NCBI GenBank assembly: GCA_030145055.1
Contig: JAQYWK010000001.1
Location: forward strand, 744,001-808,000
DNA length: 64,000 nucleotides
Direction: 5' to 3'
Source of the DNA: Desulfovibrio sp.
Lineage (GTDB): Bacteria; Desulfobacterota; Desulfovibrionia; Desulfovibrionales; Desulfovibrionaceae
The notes beneath the pieces are model-generated. The model saw nothing but the letters and a program-made list of their open reading frames with translations. It ran no database searches and was not told the DNA's origin. Every line of letters begins with the position of its first letter. Position 1 is the stretch's first letter. Both the position numbers and the translations under genes were made by a program. Below are positions 1 to 8,150 of this stretch, in pieces.

Positions 1-1
1 A

Positions 2-112
2 GGTGATCTGAAAGTGCCCACTCATCGCAATTGCCCTGAGCGGCATGAAAATTTGGGTGTTGGCAGAAGAAATTCCATACGGAAAAAGAGACTAGATCTC
101 CGCAATGAATGA
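2..112 (+). CDS. Possible 3' end of an unknown protein, cut by the window start
   Basis: One forward frame is open from base 2 to a TGA at 110-112, giving about 36 residues of a basic, hydrophilic tail with a His-Arg-Asn-Cys-Pro stretch. I do not recognise the family. It could be the C-terminus of a gene that begins before the window, convergent with the mla operon, or it could be chance. The other two forward frames stop within the first 12 bases. Confidence 0.25.
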   Translation, partial: GDLKVPTHRNCPERHENLGVGRRNSIRKKRLDLRNE

Positions 113-140
113 GTAAATCAGCACTTTTGAGATGGGTATT

Positions 141-178
141 AAAAACCTCCGTGAGTCTGGAATCAGGCTCACGGAGGT
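141..178 (-). terminator. Intrinsic terminator of the mla operon
   Basis: Perfect 10-bp arms CCTCCGTGAG (146-155) and CTCACGGAGG (168-177). Read on the minus strand the stem is followed at once by TTTTT. It lies about 40 bases past the mlaA stop, so it ends the mlaEFDCA transcript. Confidence 0.85.
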
Positions 179-216
179 GTGTATCAGAGATAACAGCTAT
201 TTTCACGTCAGATCAT

Positions 217-1149
217 TTAATTCGCAGGCTGAAGTTCTGCGTTAGGATTGGTTGCATCGTCAGACGCTGATTTTTTGTGGTGCCGTGGATCATTGATCTG
301 TTTAGCTCTGTAGCTCATGTAAGCGTTTCTTAGAGCTAGGTAAGGATCAATTGCCCCTTCTTTAAGGGATTCATACTCACCTAAGTGAAATGAAAGTTTG
401 TTGATCTGGTTGTATGATCCAGCGGCAACTGAGTAATACCATGGAATGCCAAACCACCAGAATGGGTTAAGTACAAAAGTATCAATCCCAAGTCCTACAG
501 CATCACGTACTGTAGAAGGCCCAAGAACAGGAATAACAAAGTAGGGGCCGTTTCCGATGCCCCATTTACCAAAAGTCTGTCCCATGTCCTCATTGCCAAG
601 GTATAGCGGCATCGTGGATGCTGGATTTCCGACAACGTTACCAAGTCCACCAAGGCCGATAATTGAGTTCGTAACGAACTTCGAAGTTTCAGCGCCAGCT
701 GTATAAAATTTACCTTGAAGAAGACAGCTTGTTACGCGGACAGGGTAAAGTAAGTTCTGAAAAAAGTTGTTTGCCCATGTTCTAGGACGAAGGGGCATTA
801 CATACATGTAGCCTTGAGTTATGGGCTTAGTTATCTCAAAGTACATGAAATCATTGAAGGAAAACATTGCCCTGTTGTATCCTTCCCAAGGGTCTGAGTC
901 CGCTGCTCCGATTTGAGTTGTCTCATCGCCCCATACATTGTCGTCAAAGTCATCATCAGCTGTTGCATTAGGATCTTTTTCTTTAGCGACCACTCCGATA
1001 ACTCCGGACCCCACTTGAGCGACAAGTATAGGAGCTGAGCTATCCGCTGATCTAACCTGCGAAGGGAAGGTCAGCAGGATGAAAGTCAGCACTAGAAAAG
1101 CAAATAGCGTAGTTGACGCTGAGTTTTTTATGGTCATGGGCGGTTCCAT
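217..1149 (-). CDS. mlaA: MlaA-family outer-membrane phospholipid-transport protein
   Basis: Homologue of MlaA (VacJ), the outer-membrane component that removes mislocalised phospholipids and hands them to periplasmic MlaC. The conserved core starts near residue 85 with a DPWEGYNR motif, followed by the FN-DFMYFE and LGPSTVRDAVG signatures typical of the family. The N-terminus has a hydrophobic signal segment (about residues 13-33), but no lipobox cysteine is visible, unlike the E. coli lipoprotein. An acidic linker of about 40 residues separates the signal from the core. It is the last gene of the operon after mlaC; in E. coli mlaA lies elsewhere. An in-frame ATG at 1137 (residue 5) is an alternative start with a GGA-type ribosome site. 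Confidence 0.9.
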   Translation of the reverse strand: MEPPMTIKNSASTTLFAFLVLTFILLTFPSQVRSADSSAPILVAQVGSGVIGVVAKEKDPNATADDDFDDNVWGDETTQIGAADSDPWEGYNRAMFSFNDFMYFEITKPITQGYMYVMPLRPRTWANNFFQNLLYPVRVTSCLLQGKFYTAGAETSKFVTNSIIGLGGLGNVVGNPASTMPLYLGNEDMGQTFGKWGIGNGPYFVIPVLGPSTVRDAVGLGIDTFVLNPFWWFGIPWYYSVAAGSYNQINKLSFHLGEYESLKEGAIDPYLALRNAYMSYRAKQINDPRHHKKSASDDATNPNAELQPAN

Positions 1150-1168
1150 TTTAATTTCAAATTTCGGT

Positions 1169-1819
1169 TTATTTCTTAGCAGGCTTATTTTTTAAGTCGC
1201 TACATTTTTGTTCAAGGCGGTCAAACAACTCTTTTTTCGTGGATTCAAATTTGGCATCCGAACTTGTATCAATGATTCCTGAAAATTGAGTTCTGTAATT
1301 GTTGACGAGGCTAATGCCTTCAATTTTTACATCGTAAACATTCCACTCGCCATCAACTAATTTTAAGCGATAAATAACAGGAACAATTTCTTTACTGGTA
1401 AGTAATCGCGTATCTACCTGAGCGTATTTTTCCTTTATTATCGTCTCTTTGTCAAATGAGATCTTTTCATTGGTATAACCTTCGATTCTACCAAGGTAGG
1501 TATACTCAAGCAGTTCGGTGAAAAGAGCTATAAATCTGTCTCTTTCTGCCGTGGAAAATTTGAGCCATGGGCGGCCAACCGTTCTTTTTGAAAGTTCCCT
1601 GAAATTGAAAAAACTTTTAATCTTTTCACGCACTTCAGACTCTTGCTCTATTTTTTTAGAGGGGATTCCCTTGTACTGTGGATTGTTCAGGACATCTATA
1701 ACGCTCTGAATGCCTGCACGAAGTCTCTCTTTAGGAGACTGTGTCGCGGCAGCAAAGCTTGCCGTTGCGACAAAGCAGAGTAGTAAAGCAAGAAGAGATA
1801 TAATTGCGAGTCGTTTCAT
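1169..1819 (-). CDS. mlaC: MlaC periplasmic phospholipid shuttle (Tgt2 family)
   Basis: Periplasmic lipid carrier that ferries phospholipid between MlaA and the inner-membrane MlaFEDB-type complex. A clean Sec signal peptide (residues 1-23, ending in an Ala-rich cleavage region) is followed by the MlaC/toluene-tolerance Ttg2D fold: a helical part containing the FNFRELSKRTVGRPWLK-type motif, then the beta-rich half with a VYRLKLVDGEWNVYDV-type stretch. Its 216 residues are normal for the family. It sits between mlaD and mlaA on the same strand with short gaps, consistent with a single transcript. Confidence 0.93.
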   Translation of the reverse strand: MKRLAIISLLALLLCFVATASFAAATQSPKERLRAGIQSVIDVLNNPQYKGIPSKKIEQESEVREKIKSFFNFRELSKRTVGRPWLKFSTAERDRFIALFTELLEYTYLGRIEGYTNEKISFDKETIIKEKYAQVDTRLLTSKEIVPVIYRLKLVDGEWNVYDVKIEGISLVNNYRTQFSGIIDTSSDAKFESTKKELFDRLEQKCSDLKNKPAKK

Positions 1820-1857
1820 GTTTATAACCGATTATTATTTAATAGTTAGAGTTTATA

Positions 1858-2304
1858 CTAAACTTTTCCGAAAACATATTTACTGATCAGATCTTCGATA
1901 TCGATTGCAGATTCAGTTTCAATTATAGTTCCACCTGGTTCAATTGGATCGCCAACTCCGCCTGGTGATATTTTAACGTATTTATCGCCGATAAGGCCGC
2001 TTGTTTTAATAGAAGCAATGGCATCATCGGTAAGTTCTATTTTTTTCTCAAGAGATATTCCAAGCACCGCTTTTTGAGTGTTCAGGTCTAAAGAGATATT
2101 GTCAACATATCCGATAGGAACACCCATCATTTCTACGGGAGCATTAATCCTGATTCCGGAAATATCATTAAAACTGGCTGTTACGTGGTAATGGCTATCG
2201 GAAAGCATGCGTACATCTCCGAGTTTAACACTCATAAAAATTATGAGTAGTAAACCAACAAATACGAATAACCCGACTATTGATTCTTTAGAGTATTTCT
2301 TCAT
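1858..2304 (-). CDS. mlaD: MlaD, MCE-domain protein of the phospholipid transporter
   Basis: Inner-membrane anchored MCE protein that forms the periplasmic hexameric ring on MlaE. Residues about 7-27 form the single transmembrane helix, and the MCE domain follows (FNDISGIRINAPVEMMGVPIG region, then LIGDKYVKISPG). The start at 2304 (MKKYSKES) is chosen because it puts the charged N-terminus directly before the membrane helix, as in other MlaD proteins. The open frame extends up to a TTG at 2328 that would overlap the end of mlaF. At about 148 residues it is a compact single-MCE form. Confidence 0.92.
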   Translation of the reverse strand: MKKYSKESIVGLFVFVGLLLIIFMSVKLGDVRMLSDSHYHVTASFNDISGIRINAPVEMMGVPIGYVDNISLDLNTQKAVLGISLEKKIELTDDAIASIKTSGLIGDKYVKISPGGVGDPIEPGGTIIETESAIDIEDLISKYVFGKV

Positions 2305-2324
2305 GTTTAAGTCCATATAAAATT

Positions 2325-3164
2325 TCAATTATTATCGAGGTCGCCAAGTAGCTTGTTACAGTCCATTCTCATCACTGAAGGGTCAAGATGCGGCATGGTA
2401 ATTCGTGAAGATTCTCTCTTCTCGCCTTTTCTGTCGAGAAATTGTCTGAGGTAAACATCGTCAGTTGCCATTAGAGATTCTTTACTGCCGTTGAAAAGAG
2501 TTTTTCCCTTACCCAAGACAAGAACGTAATCTGCAATAGCCTGCATGCTCGCCAGATCATGGCTGACAACAACAATGGTCATTTCAAAGCGTTTTTTTAG
2601 TTCAAGTAACAGTTCATCAAGTTCCGCAGAATTAATTGGATCTAATCCTGATGTCGGTTCGTCGCAAAAAAGGATGTCAGGGTCCATGACCATTGCTCTA
2701 GCCAGTCCTGCTCTTTTGCGCATTCCACCTGAAAGCTCATTCGGGAAATAATCTACAAATTTTTCAAGTCCAACCAGGCTAAGTTTGGCTTTTACTACTT
2801 CAGCAATTTCAGCAGGCTTTAGCTTCGTATGTTCTCGTAAAGGGAGAGCTACGTTGTCAAAGAGGTTGAGAGCTCCGAGCAGCGCCCCATCCTGAAATAG
2901 TACTCCGATACGCTGTTTGAGGCAGCTGAAAGCTTTCTTTTTAAGCGTAAAAATATTGTGTTTACCAAGATATACTGATCCACCCATGGCGGGGTTAAGT
3001 TTCAATATATTTTTGAGGAGAGTCGATTTCCCGCACCCTGATCCTCCAAGAATTACTGAAACTCCTCCGCCGGGAAGAGTTGCATTAATGTCCTCAATTA
3101 TAGGCTTTCCACCGTAGCCAATAGTAAGGTTTTCTATGCGTATGTCAGGAGCTGAGCTGGTCAT
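2325..3164 (-). CDS. mlaF: MlaF, ABC transporter ATP-binding protein
   Basis: Cytoplasmic ATPase that powers Mla phospholipid transport. It shows a Walker A (GGSGCGKST, about residues 38-46), a Q-loop, the ABC signature LSGGMRKR, Walker B (DILFCDEPTSGLDP) and a switch histidine (VVSHD). The LSGGM(R/Q)KR signature is typical of the MlaF/Ttg2A group. A C-terminal extension of about 35 residues follows the ATPase core. It lies 7 bases after mlaE. No separate STAS protein (MlaB) gene is found in this operon. Confidence 0.95.
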   Translation of the reverse strand: MTSSAPDIRIENLTIGYGGKPIIEDINATLPGGGVSVILGGSGCGKSTLLKNILKLNPAMGGSVYLGKHNIFTLKKKAFSCLKQRIGVLFQDGALLGALNLFDNVALPLREHTKLKPAEIAEVVKAKLSLVGLEKFVDYFPNELSGGMRKRAGLARAMVMDPDILFCDEPTSGLDPINSAELDELLLELKKRFEMTIVVVSHDLASMQAIADYVLVLGKGKTLFNGSKESLMATDDVYLRQFLDRKGEKRESSRITMPHLDPSVMRMDCNKLLGDLDNN

Positions 3165-3171
3165 GCGTGTC

Positions 3172-3987
3172 TCACTGGAAAAGTAATGAGGTCAAAATAT
3201 AATCAGTAACAAGCACCATGACACATGACATTACTACTGCGGTTGTAGTCGCTTGGCTAACTCCTTCAGCTCCCTTCCCATCCTTACGGAAATGAGTGAA
3301 GTAGCCTTGGAAACAGCAGACAATGCAGACAACAACAGCAAAAACGATTGATTTAGTAAAACCAGCCGAAATGTCTTCCCAGCTAAGTGAAGTGCAGACT
3401 CTGTGGAAATAAACACCCGAATTCCCACCCAATAGGGCCACACCTGAAAGATAGCCACCTGCAATCCCGATTAAATCGAAAAGTGCAGTAAGAATTGGAA
3501 ACGAAATTAAGGATGCCAGCAATTTAGGACTTACCAGATAACTCATCGGGTTAATGTCCATTAATTCTAAAGCATCAATTTGTTCGGATATGCGCATGAC
3601 GCCGATTTCAGCTGTCATGGACGATCCCGCGCGGCCTGTGAGCATGATGGCTGTAAGTACTGGACCTAATTCACGAACTAGGGAAAGTGCAACTGCTGCT
3701 CCTAAAAAACCTTCCGACCCAAACTTGGACAGTGCATAGTATGTTTGAAGGCCAACAACCATACCCGTAAAAAGGCCGATCAAGGAAATAACGGTGATAG
3801 ATCTGACTCCAATGAAGTACAGTTCTTTAATCGTTTTGGTAAAAATACCAAGTGAGCTGAATACGTGCAGAATTGCTTCGAAAAGAAAGATGCATATAGC
3901 ACCTGCTTCTCCAAGTATATTAAGGCTAACCTTTCCCAAAAAGGCGAAAGGCTGCATAATTGTTTTCTCTGGAACAGATTGAGGCAT
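3172..3987 (-). CDS. mlaE: MlaE, ABC transporter permease
   Basis: Integral inner-membrane permease of the Mla system (MlaE/DUF140 family). Five or so hydrophobic segments are present, with the family hallmark around LVRELGPVLTAIMLTGRAGS and the following EIGVMRISEQIDALE stretch that contacts the ATPase. The length of 271 residues matches the family. It is the first gene of the five-gene minus-strand mla operon and starts from ATG at 3987. The 142-bp space upstream to the HD-domain gene is where the operon promoter should lie, but I could not assign boxes with confidence. Confidence 0.94.
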   Translation of the reverse strand: MPQSVPEKTIMQPFAFLGKVSLNILGEAGAICIFLFEAILHVFSSLGIFTKTIKELYFIGVRSITVISLIGLFTGMVVGLQTYYALSKFGSEGFLGAAVALSLVRELGPVLTAIMLTGRAGSSMTAEIGVMRISEQIDALELMDINPMSYLVSPKLLASLISFPILTALFDLIGIAGGYLSGVALLGGNSGVYFHRVCTSLSWEDISAGFTKSIVFAVVVCIVCCFQGYFTHFRKDGKGAEGVSQATTTAVVMSCVMVLVTDYILTSLLFQ

Positions 3988-4129
3988 TTGTATCTATATG
4001 TTTTTATTGGAAAAATAATGTCGAACTAACTCCTGAGCCACCGTCCCCTTAGACCAATGATACTTCTTAGCACAATGATCTAGGAAATAAAAGGAGCAGC
4101 CTGCGGGAAAGCTCTAATTTTATGTGATT

Positions 4130-4741
4130 TTATTCCCCCTCAGGGCCACTCTTGTTTTCCCACCAGCTTTGAGCCGGGCCAAGATGCCACCATTCCTTAT
4201 GGTCCGTTTTAGAAATGGTTTCAGCAAGTTTTTTGCCTTCGTCAGTACGAAGACGTTCAAGGGCAGATTTAAGCCATGATTCAGCATAAGGGTTGCCCAT
4301 GTCTTGCTCTTCTTTAAGATTCAATATGAAATCTATTTGATCTGCATCTTGAGCCAACTGCGCTTCTTTGGTCGCGCATTCCTCAAGCTCTTCCCAATGC
4401 GGCATGATTTTATCTTCAAGTCCAGTGCCACCGAGAGTATGTTGCAACGCTTTATCTCGATCGCATTGATTGTATATTTTGTTCACGTAGTTGAAGTCAC
4501 CAGTTCGGGCTTCATGTAGATCGTGAAAAAGACACATGAAAACAGTTTGAGCCATATCTGCGCCGGCCATATCTGCAAGTACATAACCGAGAACCGCGAC
4601 TCTGAATGAGTGGTCTGCGATGGACTCAGATCCGGTTCCAAGGAATTGATAACCGGTACGCGGTGTTTTTTTGAGCATGCCAACTTCAAAAAGAAAGTCG
4701 GCTAGTCTGGTCATTTTGTCGCGATTCTTAAGATTTTTCAT
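4130..4741 (-). CDS. HD-domain hydrolase (YfbR/HDDC2-like)
   Basis: Metal-dependent phosphohydrolase of the HD superfamily, resembling the YfbR/HDDC2 5'-deoxynucleotidase group. The metal-binding motif is visible as H in SIADHSFRV, HD in CLFHDLHEA and a later D in QDADQIDF. The start at 4741 (MKNLKNRDK) is preferred. The open frame continues upstream to an ATG at 4780, but that codon lies inside the argJ terminator stem-loop (4762-4788), so it cannot be a normal start. Substrate is inferred only from family. It is a separate transcription unit from argJ because of the terminator. Confidence 0.85.
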   Translation of the reverse strand: MKNLKNRDKMTRLADFLFEVGMLKKTPRTGYQFLGTGSESIADHSFRVAVLGYVLADMAGADMAQTVFMCLFHDLHEARTGDFNYVNKIYNQCDRDKALQHTLGGTGLEDKIMPHWEELEECATKEAQLAQDADQIDFILNLKEEQDMGNPYAESWLKSALERLRTDEGKKLAETISKTDHKEWWHLGPAQSWWENKSGPEGE

Positions 4742-4755
4742 TATGAATATCCCAT

Positions 4756-4788
4756 TGAAAAAGTCAGCCCTGCATTGCAAGGCTGACT
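4756..4788 (-). terminator. Intrinsic terminator after argJ
   Basis: Perfect 8-bp stem AGTCAGCC (4762-4769) with GGCTGACT (4781-4788), followed on the minus strand by TTTTTC. It lies 20 bases past the argJ stop and decides the start of the next gene. Confidence 0.85.
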
Positions 4789-4807
4789 CAATAAATTTTA
4801 AAGAAGA

Positions 4808-5992
4808 TTAAGAGCGGTAATCTGCATTAATGCTGATGTAGTCGTGGCTAAGGTCTGATGCCATAAGCAGCGCAGTTCCGCTACCTTCACCAAGGTTTAT
4901 GAGGACTTCAATATCTTGCTTGCGCATTATAGGTTCAAGCAGTGCGTCCATATCGCCTTCAACAGGTTTGCCTTTTTCGAATACAGTTATTTTACCAAAG
5001 CTTAGTGATAGCAGATTCGCATCGAACTCAGCTCCGCTTCGTCCTGCCGCGGCAACGATTCTGCCCCAGTTGGGATCTTCACCGAATAAGGCTGTCTTAA
5101 CTAGTGGTGAATTTCCTACTGCGCGAGCAATAAGGCTGGCGTCTTTATCGCTTGGAGCGCCGGACACTTTTATGGACATTACTTTTGTTCCACCTTCAGC
5201 GTCCTGCACTATCATGTATGAAAGAGACTGACATACATCGAGCAATGCGGCTTCGAGAGCATCGCGTGATTCTGTAGAATCTGCCTTGAATTTGGACGCT
5301 CCATTTGCGAAGGCCAGAACTGTGTCGTTTGTGCTGGTGTCGCCGTCTACTGTAATGCAGTTAAATGACTTGTTTACACATCTGCGCAGTGCTTCCTGCC
5401 ACCACAGTGGGTCAACTTCTGCGTCACAGATAACAAAGCCGAGCATGGTTGCCATGTCCGGTGATATCATGCCTGCTCCCTTGCTCATACCTAGTATTTT
5501 AGCTGTGCCAGCACTTGATTCTACTGATCCCCATGCTAATTTGGGGAATTCATCGGTGGTCATAATGGCTTTTGCCGCTTGAATAGCCGTAGATTCTCCA
5601 AGCTTAGTAGCGAGGAGTGGAGCGGCCTGTTTCCATTTGTTCATATCAAAGCGGGGACCGATCACGCCTGTTGACGCAGGCAGTAGGTCGGTGGGATTGA
5701 GCCCCAGTTCTTTGGTGACCAAAGCGAGAGTTTCATGGCAGTCGTCAATTCCTTCCTGCCCTGTACAGGCGTTTGCCTGTCCAGCATTAATCAGTGTGCC
5801 GCGTACATACGGAGAGTTCTGCAAAGTCTCCTTACAAACGGTCACTGGTGCTGCTTGAAATTTGTTTTTGGTGAATACTCCGGCTCCTACCGCCGGGGTG
5901 TCACTTAGAATAATGGTTAGGTCGTCCCTATTACTATATTTGAAACCTGCTTCGAGACATGAAAATTTAAAACCTTTTGGAATGGATAGCAT
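4808..5992 (-). CDS. argJ: Bifunctional glutamate N-acetyltransferase / ornithine acetyltransferase ArgJ
   Basis: Arginine biosynthesis enzyme that moves the acetyl group from N-acetylornithine to glutamate; the bifunctional type can also use acetyl-CoA. The autoproteolysis site that splits ArgJ into alpha and beta chains is plain: the KGAGMISPDMATMLGF motif, with Thr182 as the expected nucleophile at the start of the beta chain. The conserved GTLINAGQANACTG and DPNWGRIVAAAGRSG motifs are also present. The 394-residue length is normal. A GAGGT ribosome site lies 6 bases before the ATG at 5992. Whether it is mono- or bifunctional cannot be read from sequence alone. Confidence 0.96.
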   Translation of the reverse strand: MLSIPKGFKFSCLEAGFKYSNRDDLTIILSDTPAVGAGVFTKNKFQAAPVTVCKETLQNSPYVRGTLINAGQANACTGQEGIDDCHETLALVTKELGLNPTDLLPASTGVIGPRFDMNKWKQAAPLLATKLGESTAIQAAKAIMTTDEFPKLAWGSVESSAGTAKILGMSKGAGMISPDMATMLGFVICDAEVDPLWWQEALRRCVNKSFNCITVDGDTSTNDTVLAFANGASKFKADSTESRDALEAALLDVCQSLSYMIVQDAEGGTKVMSIKVSGAPSDKDASLIARAVGNSPLVKTALFGEDPNWGRIVAAAGRSGAEFDANLLSLSFGKITVFEKGKPVEGDMDALLEPIMRKQDIEVLINLGEGSGTALLMASDLSHDYISINADYRS

Positions 5993-6085
5993 ATATTACC
6001 TCTAACTTTTTTATTCAAGATTGAGTTACTTGGTTAGCTTGGTAGTTACGCTCTTGGCTAATCATCTGCAAGAGAGATGTTGCTC

Positions 6086-6121
6086 AAAAAAAAAGGCCTG
6101 TTCCCTAAAGAACAGACCTTT
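6086..6121 (-). terminator. Intrinsic terminator after ppiD
   Basis: Twelve-base arms 6092-6103 and 6110-6121 pair with one mismatch around a CCTAAA loop. On the minus strand the stem ends in a run of nine T. It ends the ppiD transcript. Confidence 0.9.
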
Positions 6122-6142
6122 TAACCAATTATTTATATTAGT

Positions 6143-8044
6143 CTAATTCAGTAAGTCAGGGCGAACAACTTCGACTTTAGCACGTGCTCGCAGTTCAGAT
6201 ACGAACGAATTGATAACTTCGTTCGCCTGCTGGCGTTCCATGTTGCTAAGGATCGCGTCTTTCTGGCTTTCCCATAGTTCGTCACTTGGAGGCATGCGTT
6301 CGTCAAGTCTTGCGACCACAAATCCTCCGGGAAGCTCAAAAGCTTGACTCAGCCATGCATCTTTAGAGGAAGCAAAGGCTACTTCAGCTAGTTTTGGGTT
6401 CATTCCGAGTCCCGGGATGAATCCATCTCTACCGAAAGGTTCGGAGGTTTTAAGGTCTTTCTTGATAGACTTAAGTTCTTGCTGGGCTGTTGCAGGAGTT
6501 ATCAGCTTACCCATGATGACGGTTGCTTTCGCTTTTGCAAGGTTCATAGCCTGTTGCTGAGTAAGAAACTCTTTAATGTCTTTTTTTACATCTTCAAGTG
6601 GGCTTGTAGAGGATGGAACATCCTGAACTTTTTGAGCTAAAAGGTAGCCATTATCTACAGCAATTGGCATTTCTGTGGTGCCATCTTTAGGAAGGCTGAG
6701 AATCGTTCTGGCTGCATCTTCTTTCATGCCGAATGCCCGAGTCAAGTTTTCAATAGTTGCCTGCTCACTTTTCTTAACTGCAACTTCAAGTTCTACTCCG
6801 ACCTGTTCAAGTTTCATTCCAGATGAAAGCAGGTCTATAGCATGGTCAAGTTTAGCAGTAATAGAGTCAGCGGCTTTTTCTTTCGCAATGATATTTTTAA
6901 CATCTGTTTCGACCTGTTCGAGCTTCTGCTCACCAGCTTCGCGTACATCTTCAGCTTTGATGATGTGGAATCCGAAACGAGTGCGGACAGGCTCACTGAT
7001 CTGGCCTTTCTTCAAGCTAAATGCTGCGTTTTCAAAAGGTTTAACCATTGCACCGCGGCTGAACCATCCTAGTTCTCCGCCTTTTGCTTTGCTTGGTCCT
7101 TCGGAATATTTGCTGGCAAGTTTGCTGAAATCTTCACCGGCTTTCGCTTTGGCGTAGATTTTTTTGATGCTCTTTTTAGCTTTAGAGATGTCAGCATCAG
7201 ATGCATTTTCATCGACTAAAATCAGGATGTGACGGGCATTAACCTGTTCATCCTGTATAAATTGGTCTTTGTTTGCTTCGTAGTATTCTTTTATTTCTTC
7301 TGGGCTGACATTTTCATAAACAGACAGCTCGTCAGGAGTAAAAGATATGTACTGAACTATGCCGCGACCAGGAATAACGAAGCTTTGTGGGTTCGCATTG
7401 TAGTATTCTTCAACAGCTTTGTCTTCAACTTTTACTTGTTCCATAAAGTCCGCACCGGAAACATAATAGTAATCAATCTGTGCTTTTTCGCCAGCCCAGT
7501 TGAAAAGTTCCCGAGCCTGAGCTTCGGTTGGGCGAACAGGAATTGTTACGTATTCTTGAATCTTCTGAATAAGATTGCTGTTACGCATATCTGTCTCAAA
7601 GGTAGCGGCTGACATCTGTCTGCCCTGTAAATATCTCTGGTAAAGTGAATTGTCGAATTTGCCTTCTGTGTTAGCAAAAGCGGGAATTCTGCTGATCTCG
7701 TAGTAGAGTTCACTGTTAGAGATCGAAATTCCAAGACGTCTTGCTTCAGCTTCAAGAATTTTCGAATTGATGAGCTGATTCAAGATTGCTTTTTTGAAAT
7801 CAGGAGACTGTAATTGCTCAGTGTCGAGGTTTGGGTTCTGTTCTCTGAGAATCTCAGCTGTCTGGCGGTAAATCTGCCTGTATTCCTTTGTTGGAATAGG
7901 CTGTTCATTTACGTAGGCGATAACAGGATCAGTATTACCATCGAATCCGCTCATGCCGAAGGCAAAGATGAAGACCAGAATAATGATACCGAATAAAACT
8001 TTGATGCCCCAGCCTTGTGCGTTTTGGCGCATAATGTCCAGCAT
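6143..8044 (-). CDS. ppiD: PpiD/SurA-type membrane-anchored peptidyl-prolyl isomerase
   Basis: Periplasmic folding chaperone anchored in the inner membrane. Order: short cytoplasmic tail, one transmembrane helix (about residues 14-34), SurA_N-like chaperone domain, a parvulin rotamase domain (ARHILILV at its start, [13 protein letters not shown] and [13 protein letters not shown] in the middle, RFGFHIIK at its end), and a degenerate second parvulin-like region. The length of 633 residues fits PpiD. The start at 8044 (MLDIMRQN) is chosen because GGAG sits 6 bases upstream; the longer frame starting at 8056 would place that GGAG inside the coding region. It is monocistronic, with its own terminator. 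Confidence 0.92.
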   Translation of the reverse strand: MLDIMRQNAQGWGIKVLFGIIILVFIFAFGMSGFDGNTDPVIAYVNEQPIPTKEYRQIYRQTAEILREQNPNLDTEQLQSPDFKKAILNQLINSKILEAEARRLGISISNSELYYEISRIPAFANTEGKFDNSLYQRYLQGRQMSAATFETDMRNSNLIQKIQEYVTIPVRPTEAQARELFNWAGEKAQIDYYYVSGADFMEQVKVEDKAVEEYYNANPQSFVIPGRGIVQYISFTPDELSVYENVSPEEIKEYYEANKDQFIQDEQVNARHILILVDENASDADISKAKKSIKKIYAKAKAGEDFSKLASKYSEGPSKAKGGELGWFSRGAMVKPFENAAFSLKKGQISEPVRTRFGFHIIKAEDVREAGEQKLEQVETDVKNIIAKEKAADSITAKLDHAIDLLSSGMKLEQVGVELEVAVKKSEQATIENLTRAFGMKEDAARTILSLPKDGTTEMPIAVDNGYLLAQKVQDVPSSTSPLEDVKKDIKEFLTQQQAMNLAKAKATVIMGKLITPATAQQELKSIKKDLKTSEPFGRDGFIPGLGMNPKLAEVAFASSKDAWLSQAFELPGGFVVARLDERMPPSDELWESQKDAILSNMERQQANEVINSFVSELRARAKVEVVRPDLLN

Positions 8045-8107
8045 GAACGTCTCCATTCTCAGATGTGCAGCTTACTGCTGCCTTTAGTGTTTATATACAG
8101 GTAAGAA

Positions 8108-8137
8108 AATCAACCGGATCATGTGATCCGGTTGACA
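8108..8137 (-). terminator. Terminator-like hairpin after the aconitase gene
   Basis: Perfect 12-bp arms TCAACCGGATCA (8110-8121) and TGATCCGGTTGA (8124-8135). Read on the minus strand it is followed by TTTTC. It begins 16 bases past the aconitase stop. Confidence 0.75.
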
Positions 8138-8150
8138 ATTCAATTCTCAT

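Noticed and set aside
4084-4118. Possible terminator after the HD hydrolase
   Set aside because: Only a four-base stem (GAGC/GCTC) with a short T-run; too weak to call.
4742-4780. N-terminal extension of the HD hydrolase
   Set aside because: The ATG at 4780 is inside the argJ terminator hairpin; the start at 4741 fits better.
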